Source of the DNA: Deltaproteobacteria bacterium
Lineage (GTDB): Bacteria > Myxococcota > Kuafuiibacteriia > Kuafuiibacteriales > Kuafuiibacteriaceae
DNA length: 64,000 bases
Direction: 5' to 3'
NCBI GenBank assembly: GCA_016713425.1
Contig: JADJPE010000005.1
Coordinates: 2,852,001-2,916,000, forward strand
The translations under genes were made by a program, and so were the position numbers. Shown piece by piece: positions 35,702-45,582 of this stretch (within the stretch, counting starts at the first letter, position 1; the number at the start of each line of letters is the position of its first letter). Below the pieces are notes generated by a model that worked only from the letters and a program-made list of their open reading frames with translations, had not been told where the DNA came from and ran no database searches.

Positions 35702-37201
35702 ATGCGTGCAAAAGGTTCCGGGGATGATGTACCTTCCCGGCCCATGCAAGACCTACCCGAGTATGTCGGAGACGTTCCTAACATCAGCGGTTCGGAAGCG
35801 CTCATCGAAGAGGCGATCAAGGGCCGATCACGCTATGCGTTCACGCCGGGACCGATCGATCTATCTAAGGCGCGAAGCGCGTGCGCGATCGCGCTGCACA
35901 TGCACCAGCCGTTGATCCCAGCGGGTGGCGCCGACCTTCGCACGGCGGCGCTCATCAGCAATCTCCAGCATATGATGGAGAACCAGTCGATCGGCGACAA
36001 CCACAACGCCCCCGTCTTCCAATGGTGCTACAAGCGGATGGGCGAGTTCGTCCCGCAGCTCATCGGCGAGGGCAAGCATCCGCGTGTGATGCTCGAGTAT
36101 TCGGGCACTCTCCTCCATGGGCTTCGGAAGATGGGTCTTCATGACGTCATCGACGCCCTCAAGACGATCACGATGGATCCCAACTATCGCGGCGCCGTCG
36201 AGTGGCTCGGTGCGCCATGGGGCCACGCGGTTGCGCCGTCGACGCCGGTCCAAGACTTCCGTCTTCATGTCCGAGCCTGGCAGCATCATTTTGCGGCGAT
36301 CTTTGGACTCGAGGCGCTCACGCGTGTTCGCGGGTTTTCGCCTTCGGAGATGGCGCTCCCGAACCATCCCGACATTGCCTATGCCTTCGTCAAGACGTTG
36401 AAGGACTGCGGCTTCCAGTGGGTCTTGGTGCAGGAGCACTCGGTCGAGAACGCAGAGAATGGACATGGCATCGAGCGGAAGCACCTGCCGCATCGGCTCG
36501 TGTGCCGTAGCTCGAAGGGCGAGGTCGCCTCGATTGTGGCCATCATCAAGACTCAAGGCAGTGACACGAAGCTCGTCGCGCAGATGCAGCCCTACTACGA
36601 AGCGAAGGGGCTCTCGCGGTGGCCGCTCGGGGGCAAGCAGGTGCCGCCGCTCGTCACTCAGATCGCCGACGGTGAGAATGGCGGCGTCATGATGAACGAG
36701 TTTCCGCCGAAGTTCATGGAGGTATCGCGAGAGGCGACGGGCTCTGAGACTCCGCTCGTGAACGTCACCGAGTATCTCGAGCATCTGGATGGTCTTGGGC
36801 TCCGTGAAGACGACTTCCCAGCCGTTCAACCGATGTTCCAAAAGCGCATTTGGGATCGGTTCAAAGCGGGCGAAGGCCCAGAGAAGCTCGCCAAAGTCAT
36901 CGAGGGACTCAAGCGGGAGGACGGGCGATTCCACGTCGACGGCGGAAGCTGGACCAACGACTTGTCCTGGGTTCGAGGCTACGAGAACGTCCTGGGACCG
37001 ATGGAAGCGGCGAGTTCGGCCTTCTACGAGAAGGTTCTCAAGCCGAAGATCTCTCCCGCCCATCCCGCGTACCGAAATGCCTTGCTCCACCTGCTGTCGT
37101 CGCAGACGAGCTGTTATCGCTACTGGGGACAGGGTACTTGGACTGAGTACGGGCGAGAAATTTGCCGACGTGCTCAGGACATCATCAGCCACGACTTCTG
37201 A
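35702..37201 (+). CDS. Second glycoside hydrolase family 57 protein
   Basis: 499 residues, or 485 if translation begins at the internal Met15 (ATG 35744). IALHMHQPLIP is motif 1; LEYSGTLLHGL motif 2; RGFSPSEMALPNHPD carries the predicted nucleophile Glu; VTQIADGENGGVMMNEF carries the predicted acid/base Asp. A C-terminal helical domain follows with LHLLSSQTSCYRYWGQGTWTEYG, also seen in the preceding GH57 as RAETSCNIYWGEAWVD. The two are diverged paralogues, 127 bases apart. Its likely role is alpha-glucan cleavage or transfer in storage polysaccharide turnover. Confidence 0.9.
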   Translation: MRAKGSGDDVPSRPMQDLPEYVGDVPNISGSEALIEEAIKGRSRYAFTPGPIDLSKARSACAIALHMHQPLIPAGGADLRTAALISNLQHMMENQSIGDNHNAPVFQWCYKRMGEFVPQLIGEGKHPRVMLEYSGTLLHGLRKMGLHDVIDALKTITMDPNYRGAVEWLGAPWGHAVAPSTPVQDFRLHVRAWQHHFAAIFGLEALTRVRGFSPSEMALPNHPDIAYAFVKTLKDCGFQWVLVQEHSVENAENGHGIERKHLPHRLVCRSSKGEVASIVAIIKTQGSDTKLVAQMQPYYEAKGLSRWPLGGKQVPPLVTQIADGENGGVMMNEFPPKFMEVSREATGSETPLVNVTEYLEHLDGLGLREDDFPAVQPMFQKRIWDRFKAGEGPEKLAKVIEGLKREDGRFHVDGGSWTNDLSWVRGYENVLGPMEAASSAFYEKVLKPKISPAHPAYRNALLHLLSSQTSCYRYWGQGTWTEYGREICRRAQDIISHDF

Positions 37202-37251
37202 TTCAAGACGCGCATCGCCTGAGGCACGGCGGGATCGCGCCGGCAAGCCCA

Positions 37252-37637
37252 TGGCCGATCAGCTTCTTCGCTCGGCCACGTCGGGCGGGTCCAACGACGA
37301 GGAGGCCCGAAGCACCCAGAGCCGGCGGGACTTCGTGCACAAGGTGAGCCTCGCGGCCAAGGAGATGCGCGAATCGGTCTATTGGCTCGGCCTGGTCGAA
37401 CGCGCGAACCTGGCCCCTCAATCCGAGATCCCGCCGTTGCTCCGCGAAGCCAGCGAGCTGGTCGCAATCCTGATGAGCACTCATTCCGATTCCCGGTTCA
37501 CATTCACATCCCCCGCTCCGATTGCTGTTCCCCGTCCTCTGTTCCCAGCTCCCAGCTCCCAGTTCCTCTCCTCTCTCCTCTCCTCTCCTCTGCTCTCCGT
37601 TGTCGCCCACCGTCCGGAAGTGAGTGGCGTCGCGTGA
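37252..37637 (+). pseudogene. C-terminal part of a four-helix-bundle (S23/Avd-type) protein
   Basis: The frame reads DQLLRSATSGGSNDEEARS, then SRRDFVHKVSLAAKEMRESVYWLGL and LLREASELVAIL. This is the typical second half of the small four-helix-bundle proteins linked to 23S rRNA intervening sequences and related to Avd. The first helix and its start (normally about 30 residues before QLLRS) are missing; upstream codons lie in the end of the GH57 gene region. After the helix the frame runs into a Pro/Ser/Leu low-complexity tail encoded by pyrimidine-rich repeats. It is most likely a truncated remnant; a short functional protein is less likely. Confidence 0.6.
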
Positions 37638-37735
37638 ACGGGGACCCGGGAGCAGGGAACCGGGCATGAGGAACGCGAATCGGACCGGGGAATACGAATG
37701 GGAACCGGGAACCAAGGGATCGGCATTTCGGCCGA
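37500..37735. repeat. Pyrimidine-rich and GGGAACCGG low-complexity tract
   Basis: CCCAGCTCCCAGCTCCCAGT is followed by CTCTCCTCTCCTCTCC repeats up to about 37600. After a short break come GGGAACCGGG/GGGAATACGAATGG units to 37735. It sits around and after the four-helix-bundle remnant, upstream of the stop of the convergent GT4 gene. Confidence 0.8.
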
Positions 37736-37741
37736 GCAGAT

Positions 37742-38902
37742 CTAGGCGACTGCGTAGTAGACGCCTTCGGTGTTGGCGGCGACCCGATCCCAGTTGAAAG
37801 CCGTCTCGACTGCCTGCCGACCGTTTCGCCCGAGCGCGCGGCAGTGCTCATGGTCAGCGAGCAGCGAACCGATCCCGTGCGCGAGTCCATGGGCGTGCGT
37901 TTCGACCAAGAAGCCATTGACGTCGTGCCAAATGAACTCGCGCGGGCCTCCGGCGAGCGTCGCGACGACCGGCTTGCCGGCGGCCCAGGCCTCGAGCACG
38001 ACGATGCCAAAGGGCTCATTTCGGCTGGGGACGGCGAAGATGTCGACCGATCGTTTGAGGTCGATGAGTTCCTGGCGCGAAGGTGAGGAGAGGAAGATGA
38101 TCGAGCCCGCGGCGCCGATCTCATGAGCCCGGCGAACGATGTAGTCGCGGTCTGGCCCATCGCCCACGATAATGTACTTCACGTCGGGATAGGAGGCGCG
38201 AACCATGGGCACGGAGTCCACGAGGAGGTCGATGCCCTTTTGAGCCGTCATGCGTGCGATCGCCATGACGGTGGGCGTCATGGGGGCTAGGCCGTAGCGC
38301 GCTTTGATCTCGGCGGGGTTCAAGAAGCCGTCGTAGGCGCGGTAGTTCACGCCATTATGTACGACGTGGATCTTTTCGCCCGGCACCCAGTAGATGCGTC
38401 TGAGCTCATCGGCGAGGAAGTAGCTCACGGCGATGAGCGCCGTCGCGTTGTGACATCCCGAAGACTCGGTGTCCCGGATCCATTTTGCGTAGCCGTTGTG
38501 AAAGACGTTGCCCGCACGACCGTACTCGGTGGAGTGCATCGTGAGGATGCCCGGCGTCCGAAAGCCGTCGATGACGTATTTCATCGCGTTTGCGGTCGAC
38601 CAGTCGTGCGCGTGCGCGAGGTCGAATTTCCCGATCATCGACGTGACTTCGTGGAAGCGATGGGCCATCGCTTTGCACATGTAGTCCATCGTCGATACGG
38701 CGTCATGGGCCAGGCCATGATCGACGCGGTGGTAGTGGACCGCGTCGATGCAGTCGTAGTGATGCTGCAAGTGCCGTCGGGTGAAGACATGGACCTCGTG
38801 GCCTCGGCGGGTCAGACCCGCGGCGAGCTCCGTGACATGTACGCCCAACCCTCCTGAGTTGATCGAATGAAGTGTTTCGGCTGAAAACATTGCTATGCGC
38901 AT
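37742..38902 (-). CDS. GT4-family glycosyltransferase (glycogen-synthase-like)
   Basis: 386 residues with GT-B fold features. The N-terminal donor/acceptor loop is AETLHSINSGGLGVHVTELAAGL; the middle has DLAHAHDWSTANAMKY, GILTMHSTEYGR and IHVVHNGVN; the C-terminal E-x7-E signature is EPFGIVVLE. The KVGGLG-like loop and HDW motif resemble archaeal/bacterial GT4 enzymes annotated as glycogen synthases. With two GH57 genes convergent to it, an alpha-glucan role is plausible. There is no signal peptide. Upstream is a 429-base gene-free interval with a tandem repeat. Confidence 0.9.
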   Translation of the reverse strand: MRIAMFSAETLHSINSGGLGVHVTELAAGLTRRGHEVHVFTRRHLQHHYDCIDAVHYHRVDHGLAHDAVSTMDYMCKAMAHRFHEVTSMIGKFDLAHAHDWSTANAMKYVIDGFRTPGILTMHSTEYGRAGNVFHNGYAKWIRDTESSGCHNATALIAVSYFLADELRRIYWVPGEKIHVVHNGVNYRAYDGFLNPAEIKARYGLAPMTPTVMAIARMTAQKGIDLLVDSVPMVRASYPDVKYIIVGDGPDRDYIVRRAHEIGAAGSIIFLSSPSRQELIDLKRSVDIFAVPSRNEPFGIVVLEAWAAGKPVVATLAGGPREFIWHDVNGFLVETHAHGLAHGIGSLLADHEHCRALGRNGRQAVETAFNWDRVAANTEGVYYAVA

Positions 38903-39038
38903 GTGTGGCTCCGCCGCTGTGCTTAGGAGAGCCGCGTGATCGGGTCAACTCCCCGAACGGTGATGGATCTCATGAAGGCGAGAAAAGTTTCCGGTTCTTT
39001 GCATGGTGAGCCGTGCGGGCGTACGGTCGCGGTCTGCG

Positions 39039-39145
39039 TCGTGGCGCATGGGTCGTGGCGCACGGTCGTGGCGCATGGGTCGTGGCGCACGGTCGTGGCG
39101 CATGGGTCGTGGCGCATGGTCGTCGCGCATGGTCGTGGCACATCG
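39039..39145. repeat. Tandem repeat TCGTGGCGCATGG(G)/TCGTGGCGCACGG, 8 copies
   Basis: Alternating 14- and 13-base units (27-base higher period) make eight near-identical copies inside the 429-base interval 38903-39331 between the GT4 and kinase genes. Short frames in it are repeat artefacts. The rest of this interval shows no gene; it must hold both divergent promoters. Confidence 0.9.
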
Positions 39146-39331
39146 CTGGCACTCCGGCCGCGTGCGATCGCTTCAACGGGTGGGCCTGCTCGCTCGAGAA
39201 ACGGCTTATTCGGGTGGGGGCGGGTGGCCGTTGACCGCTCGTTTCTGGCATGCGTGAAGGGTTTCTTCTGATCTGTTCCGCGGTGGCGACGGAGGCCTTG
39301 AGGCGCGGGTCGGTGTAGCCTGATCTCGGGC

Positions 39332-41197
39332 ATGGGGCAGCGAGGGCATCCGTCGGTCGGGGACGTCGTCGCCGGGCGGTACCGGATTGAGGGCGAGCTT
39401 GGAACGGGCGGGATGGGCGCCGTCTACCGGGTTGAGCACATGCACATGGGGAAGCCCATGGCGCTCAAGCTGCTGCGCCCAGAGTTTTCGGGTATCCATG
39501 AGATCGCCGAGCGGTTTGAGCGCGAGGCCCGCTCGGCGGCGCGGCTAGACGACCCTCATATCGTTCGCGTCACCGACTTTGGACGGACGGAGGAGGGCGA
39601 TCTTTTCCTGGCGATGGAGTTGATCCGGGGCGTATCGCTCGCGGAGAAGATTCGTGCTGAGGCGCCTTTCACGGTCGGGTTCGCGGCGGACATCGTGGCG
39701 CAGATTCTGACTGCGCTCGAGCACGCACATGCGAACGAAGTGATCCACCGAGATCTCAAACCGGACAACATCATGCTCGTGCCCCGGGGATCGGACTACT
39801 TGGTCAAGATCCTCGACTTCGGTCTCGCAAAAATCACGGACCAAGACGCGACCTCCGACCGACCCCTAACCCAAGCTGGCGTGGTCTTTGGAACGCCCAA
39901 GTACATGTCGCCGGAACAGGCGGGTGGCGAGGCGGTTGGGCCGAGATCCGATCTCTACGCCGTGGGGGTCCTCCTTTACGAACTGCTCAAGGGCGTCCCG
40001 CCGTTCGTTGGCGAGACGGCAATGCAGCTTCTGCGCGGACACTTACTGGAGCCTCCACCGCCCTTGGACCTCGTGCTCCTCGACCCGGATTCTTCGGGCG
40101 ACGACGCCGAGCGCGCCCAGGTGCTCAACGCGCTCGTCATGAAGGCCTTGGCGAAGCAACCCGACGAACGGTTCGCGGATGCCACCGCGTTTCGGGAGGC
40201 CCTGATGCCTTTCGTGCCCCTTCACCGCGTTTCGGTCGCGAATACCTTCACGGATCTCGCACACTCGCCGACGCTCCAGCGCTTGAACACCGACTCCATC
40301 TGGGGAACGCCGCGCCCGCGCGCCGTGTCGACCTCGCCGCGTTCATCGACCTCACCGCCGTCCCCGGTCTCTTCGGTTTTTTCTGCTCTGTCGGGACAGG
40401 TGCGGTCGCTCGCCGGCTCGGTTCGTCCTTTCGCAGCATCGTTGGCGAACCTGTCTCCGCGTGCGTTGTGGATGGGGCTTGTCGCCCTGGCCGTCGTCGC
40501 TGGCTCTTCTTTGGGGCTCTACGGGCTGTTTCGCGCATCGCCCGAAGAACGTGTGCTGATGGCGATCGAGCGTAGGGATATGGCTGAGGCGCGTTCGGTC
40601 CTGGCTGAGATGAGGCAGCAGGAGCCCGTTCCGGCTCGGGTCGATCTGCTGGCCGGCCATGTGGCGTTTGCGGCCAACGAGTTTGAGCAGGCCGTCGAAG
40701 AATACGGGGTCGCCTTGTCGGCCGACGGGTCGCTTGCGGGCGACCCGATGCTCACCCAAAACGCTCGCCGCCTCATCGCCACCCACGAAGGCGCGGGCTA
40801 CACTCTACTCCGCTGGATCGAGAAGAAGGGGGATCGATCGGCCGTGCCACTCCTCGCCGACCTTGCAGCGAACAACCAGAACCCGCGCATTCGACGGCGC
40901 GCGCTCCTGGGGCTCAAACATCACGAGAGCCTCGACCGCGTGGACGCGATGGGCATCATGCTCCGCGACCTTCGAAGCACGGGTGACGCGGCTTGCCCTC
41001 TGCGCAAATGGTATCTGGAACAGATCCTCGACTTGCCCGGCGCAGCCTCCGATTCGAGGGTTCTCGATGCGCTCAAGCACGAGCGCGACCGAACTGGACC
41101 ACTCCCCTTTGGGCTCTCTCGCGTCAACCGCTGCCTGGAACGTCTTCTCTCTCGCGAGATCGCCGCCCGGACGAGCGGCAGCCCCAAGAAGCTCTGA
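39332..41197 (+). CDS. Membrane-anchored Ser/Thr protein kinase
   Basis: 621 residues. The Hanks-type kinase domain spans about 17-290: glycine loop LGTGGMGAVY, invariant Lys in MALKLL, catalytic loop VIHRDLKPDN (about 137), DFG in ILDFGLAK, and APE-like GTPKYMSPEQ. A Ser/Pro-rich linker leads to one transmembrane helix (about 378-402, ALWMGLVALAVVAGSSLGLYGL). The C-terminal part, presumably periplasmic, is helical and TPR-like (EEYGVALSADGSLAGDP, ADLAANNQNPRIRRRALLGLKH). It probably senses an envelope signal. It precedes the inositol-lipid operon by 59 bases on the same strand and might be transcribed with it. Confidence 0.95.
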   Translation: MGQRGHPSVGDVVAGRYRIEGELGTGGMGAVYRVEHMHMGKPMALKLLRPEFSGIHEIAERFEREARSAARLDDPHIVRVTDFGRTEEGDLFLAMELIRGVSLAEKIRAEAPFTVGFAADIVAQILTALEHAHANEVIHRDLKPDNIMLVPRGSDYLVKILDFGLAKITDQDATSDRPLTQAGVVFGTPKYMSPEQAGGEAVGPRSDLYAVGVLLYELLKGVPPFVGETAMQLLRGHLLEPPPPLDLVLLDPDSSGDDAERAQVLNALVMKALAKQPDERFADATAFREALMPFVPLHRVSVANTFTDLAHSPTLQRLNTDSIWGTPRPRAVSTSPRSSTSPPSPVSSVFSALSGQVRSLAGSVRPFAASLANLSPRALWMGLVALAVVAGSSLGLYGLFRASPEERVLMAIERRDMAEARSVLAEMRQQEPVPARVDLLAGHVAFAANEFEQAVEEYGVALSADGSLAGDPMLTQNARRLIATHEGAGYTLLRWIEKKGDRSAVPLLADLAANNQNPRIRRRALLGLKHHESLDRVDAMGIMLRDLRSTGDAACPLRKWYLEQILDLPGAASDSRVLDALKHERDRTGPLPFGLSRVNRCLERLLSREIAARTSGSPKKL

Positions 41198-41256
41198 AGC
41201 CGGTTCACACGAACTTTTCGTAGCCAACCCGAGAAATCCATGAAAACGGTGAATGG

Positions 41257-42357
41257 TTGGCGATCCATTCGCAAGAGCCGCACGCGGCGTGGCGGGTGCG
41301 CGACGATGAGCCCCCGGGTGCAAGCCGTGATCTGTTGGGCCAAGCTCCGGCGGGCGTGGCTGGCCTGGGACGCGACTTGGGCTTCGTGGAGCGCGTGTTT
41401 GCGGGCCTGGCCCCGAGCGACCCGCCGATTCGCTCGCGCATGCGCCTACGAATGGCCGTCGGCGTGGTGCTGTACTTGGCCTGGACGGCGTGGGCCATTG
41501 GGCTTCGCGTTGAACACGGAATCTTCGCCGGGTTGTTTCTGGGGCTTGTCGCCTGGTCCCCGAAGACGGCGCGGTTCGCCTGGCTCTTACTCCCCTTCTT
41601 CGGCGTCGGGATCCTCTACGACAACATGCGACTGTTTGTCGGGCTTCGCGCCGACACCATCCATGTGGCCGACCTCTACCACGCAGAGTTGAGCTGGTTC
41701 GGCGTTCAGGGGCCTTCCGGCCTTGAGACGTTGCCCGAGTTTCTGCAGCGGCACACCCATCCGATTCTCGATTTTCTTTGCGGACTCGCCTACATCACGT
41801 ACCTCGCCCAGGTCTTTGTGATCGGGCTGGTCTTCTACGTCGTCGACCGCGAGCGTTTCACGCAGCTCGCTTGGACGTTCTTCTGGGTAAACGTTGCCGG
41901 CATTGTGACCTATCTCGTGTACCCCGCGGCACCCCCTTGGTACGTGGCGGCGCATGGACTTGGACCCGCCGTGCTCACGGCGGTGCCGAGCGCGGCGGGT
42001 GCGGCTCGGTTCGATGCGCTGATCGGTGTTGGCCTCTTTGAGTCGTTCTATTCGAGGAATGCGAATGTTTTTGGCGCGATGCCCTCGCTGCATTGCGCGT
42101 ACCCGACCGTCGTCTTCCTGACGGCGCGGACCCGAGGTTGGCGATGGAGCGTTCCGTGCGGGCTCTTCGCGATCTTGGTGATGTTTTCGGCGGTCTACCT
42201 CAACCATCACTATCTGATGGATGTCGTGGTCGGGGTCGCGTACGCGGTGGCCGCTTTCGCCCTGGTTCATGTTGGGCGAAGCGTCCTTCGGAAGCGAGCT
42301 CATGATCCCGTGCGTGCGCTGGTGAGTCCGCCAGCGGTCTTCGGTCAGGATCGGTGA
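41257..42357 (+). CDS. PAP2-superfamily protein, inositol-phosphorylceramide-synthase-like
   Basis: Up to 366 residues; the annotated start is TTG and the first ~40 residues look untranslated, so a GTG near 41386 is a fair alternative. At least six membrane segments. The PAP2 catalytic triad is present as AMPSLHCAYP (His about 279) and SAVYLNHHYLMDVVVG (His and Asp, about 315-322), in the spacing seen in AUR1-type inositol phosphorylceramide synthases. These transfer phosphoinositol from phosphatidylinositol to ceramide. It is the first of seven same-strand genes; the adjacent PI-synthesis enzymes make this assignment more likely than a plain lipid phosphatase. Confidence 0.8.
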   Translation: MAIHSQEPHAAWRVRDDEPPGASRDLLGQAPAGVAGLGRDLGFVERVFAGLAPSDPPIRSRMRLRMAVGVVLYLAWTAWAIGLRVEHGIFAGLFLGLVAWSPKTARFAWLLLPFFGVGILYDNMRLFVGLRADTIHVADLYHAELSWFGVQGPSGLETLPEFLQRHTHPILDFLCGLAYITYLAQVFVIGLVFYVVDRERFTQLAWTFFWVNVAGIVTYLVYPAAPPWYVAAHGLGPAVLTAVPSAAGAARFDALIGVGLFESFYSRNANVFGAMPSLHCAYPTVVFLTARTRGWRWSVPCGLFAILVMFSAVYLNHHYLMDVVVGVAYAVAAFALVHVGRSVLRKRAHDPVRALVSPPAVFGQDR

Positions 42358-42397
42358 GGATCGGTGAGACAGTCTGCGGAGAAAGTGAGGGATTCGA

Positions 42398-43672
42398 GTG
42401 ATACAAGATCTCTTTCGATGGCTCTCTGGTGATCTCAGTCCCTCGGGGCGCGTCTGGAGCGCGCTTGCGCCGGCGTTGCTGCTCGGTTCGTATTTTCTTC
42501 TGGGGGTGGTGGCGTACGTCGTGCGCCGTTTCGTGCGCGGGCGGTTTCGCGATGCCGAAATCGAAGCGCGCGGGACGAGCGTTCTCTTGGGCGCCGAGGC
42601 CCGAGCCTACTTTGCGTGGGTTACACAGCCGATCTGGATCTTGTTGAAGCGCCTTCAGGTTCCGCCGAACGCGATCACGACTCTTTCCGTCTTGCTCGCG
42701 GCGGCGTCTGGCGTTTCGGTTGCCTTCGGCCGTTTCGCGTTGGCCGGTTGGCTCTATCTCTTTTCTGGCGTTTGCGACTTTCTGGATGGACGCCTGGCTC
42801 GCTCGACCAGCCGGGCTACGCGGGCGGGCGCGGCCCTCGATTCGACGCTCGATCGGTACGCCGAGGCCGCCGTATTGTTCGGGTGCGCTTGGTATTATCG
42901 CGAATCGTGGGTGTTGATCGCGGTCCTTGGGACCTTCTTTGGTTCGATGATGGTCTCGTATGTGCGGGCGCGCGGCGAAGGTCTTGGCGTCGACGTGAAG
43001 GTCGGTTTGATGCAGCGACCCGAGCGCCTCGTGTTGCTCGGCGTGAGCATGGCGTTCGCGCCCGTCATCGAGGTGTTGATCGTTCCGCGCGACCCCGCGC
43101 CCATGCACCGATTGGCCGTGTTCGCGCTCGTGATCTTGGGCGTCGGCAGCAACATCACGGCGCTTCGCCGCCTTGTGCACGTCCTCAAGGCCCTCGCGCC
43201 CGAGACCCATCAGAAGGTGTTGAGCCTGAGCCGAGGCACGTTGGCGCGGACCATCATTTCGGCTACGGCCGCGACCGCGGTCGACTTCGTGGTGGTGGTG
43301 CTCTTGGTCAGCTTGATGGACTTCCGACCGTATCTCGGAACGGCGATCGGCTGTGTGGCGGGCGGCATCACGAACTACACCATCAATCGCGTCTGGGCGT
43401 TCGGGAGCGTGAATGAGCGAGCGCCCGAAGTCGTGCGATATACGCTCGTGAGCGCGACCAGCGCCTTCTTGAACAGCGGAGGCGTTGCGGTCATGTTGTT
43501 CGTTCCCGGACTCGACTATCGAATCGCCTGGGCGATCGTGCGGGCCGCCGTCTTCATCGGGTGGAACTATCCACTGCAACGTGATTTCGTGTTCAACGCG
43601 CGTTCCTCCTCGAGCCCCTCGAGCCCTGCGACGTCCTCGCCCGAACTCCATTCGGTCGACGGCGTGGCCTGA
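42398..43672 (+). CDS. CDP-alcohol phosphatidyltransferase fused to GtrA domain
   Basis: 424 residues. The N-terminal half carries the complete CDP-alcohol signature DxxDGxxARx8Gx3Dx3D, starting DFLDGRLAR at about residue 128, in a membrane protein with six or more helices. It would join CDP-diacylglycerol to an alcohol, here probably inositol-1-phosphate, giving phosphatidylinositol phosphate. The C-terminal part (about 285-420) is a four-helix GtrA-like domain (YLGTAIGCVAGGITNYTINR, FIGWNYPLQRDFVFN), a family implied in moving lipid-linked sugars across membranes. A fusion of the two is unusual. It starts 40 bases after the PAP2 gene and ends 41 bases before the PgpA gene. Confidence 0.88.
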   Translation: MIQDLFRWLSGDLSPSGRVWSALAPALLLGSYFLLGVVAYVVRRFVRGRFRDAEIEARGTSVLLGAEARAYFAWVTQPIWILLKRLQVPPNAITTLSVLLAAASGVSVAFGRFALAGWLYLFSGVCDFLDGRLARSTSRATRAGAALDSTLDRYAEAAVLFGCAWYYRESWVLIAVLGTFFGSMMVSYVRARGEGLGVDVKVGLMQRPERLVLLGVSMAFAPVIEVLIVPRDPAPMHRLAVFALVILGVGSNITALRRLVHVLKALAPETHQKVLSLSRGTLARTIISATAATAVDFVVVVLLVSLMDFRPYLGTAIGCVAGGITNYTINRVWAFGSVNERAPEVVRYTLVSATSAFLNSGGVAVMLFVPGLDYRIAWAIVRAAVFIGWNYPLQRDFVFNARSSSSPSSPATSSPELHSVDGVA

Positions 43673-43713
43673 GGGCGTGGCCTGAGTATCCAACCAAGAG
43701 GGGGGCTCCATCG

Positions 43714-45555
<1,842 letters not shown>

Positions 45556-45582
45556 TGCACGCAGAGGAGAAGTGAGGATTTC

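Noticed and set aside
37252..37637. Diversity-generating retroelement (Avd-like protein)
   Set aside because: No reverse transcriptase or template/variable repeat pair is visible anywhere in the window.
39003..39257. Several short frames of Trp/Arg/His repeats
   Set aside because: They exist in more than one frame and both strands of the same tandem repeat, which is a repeat artefact.
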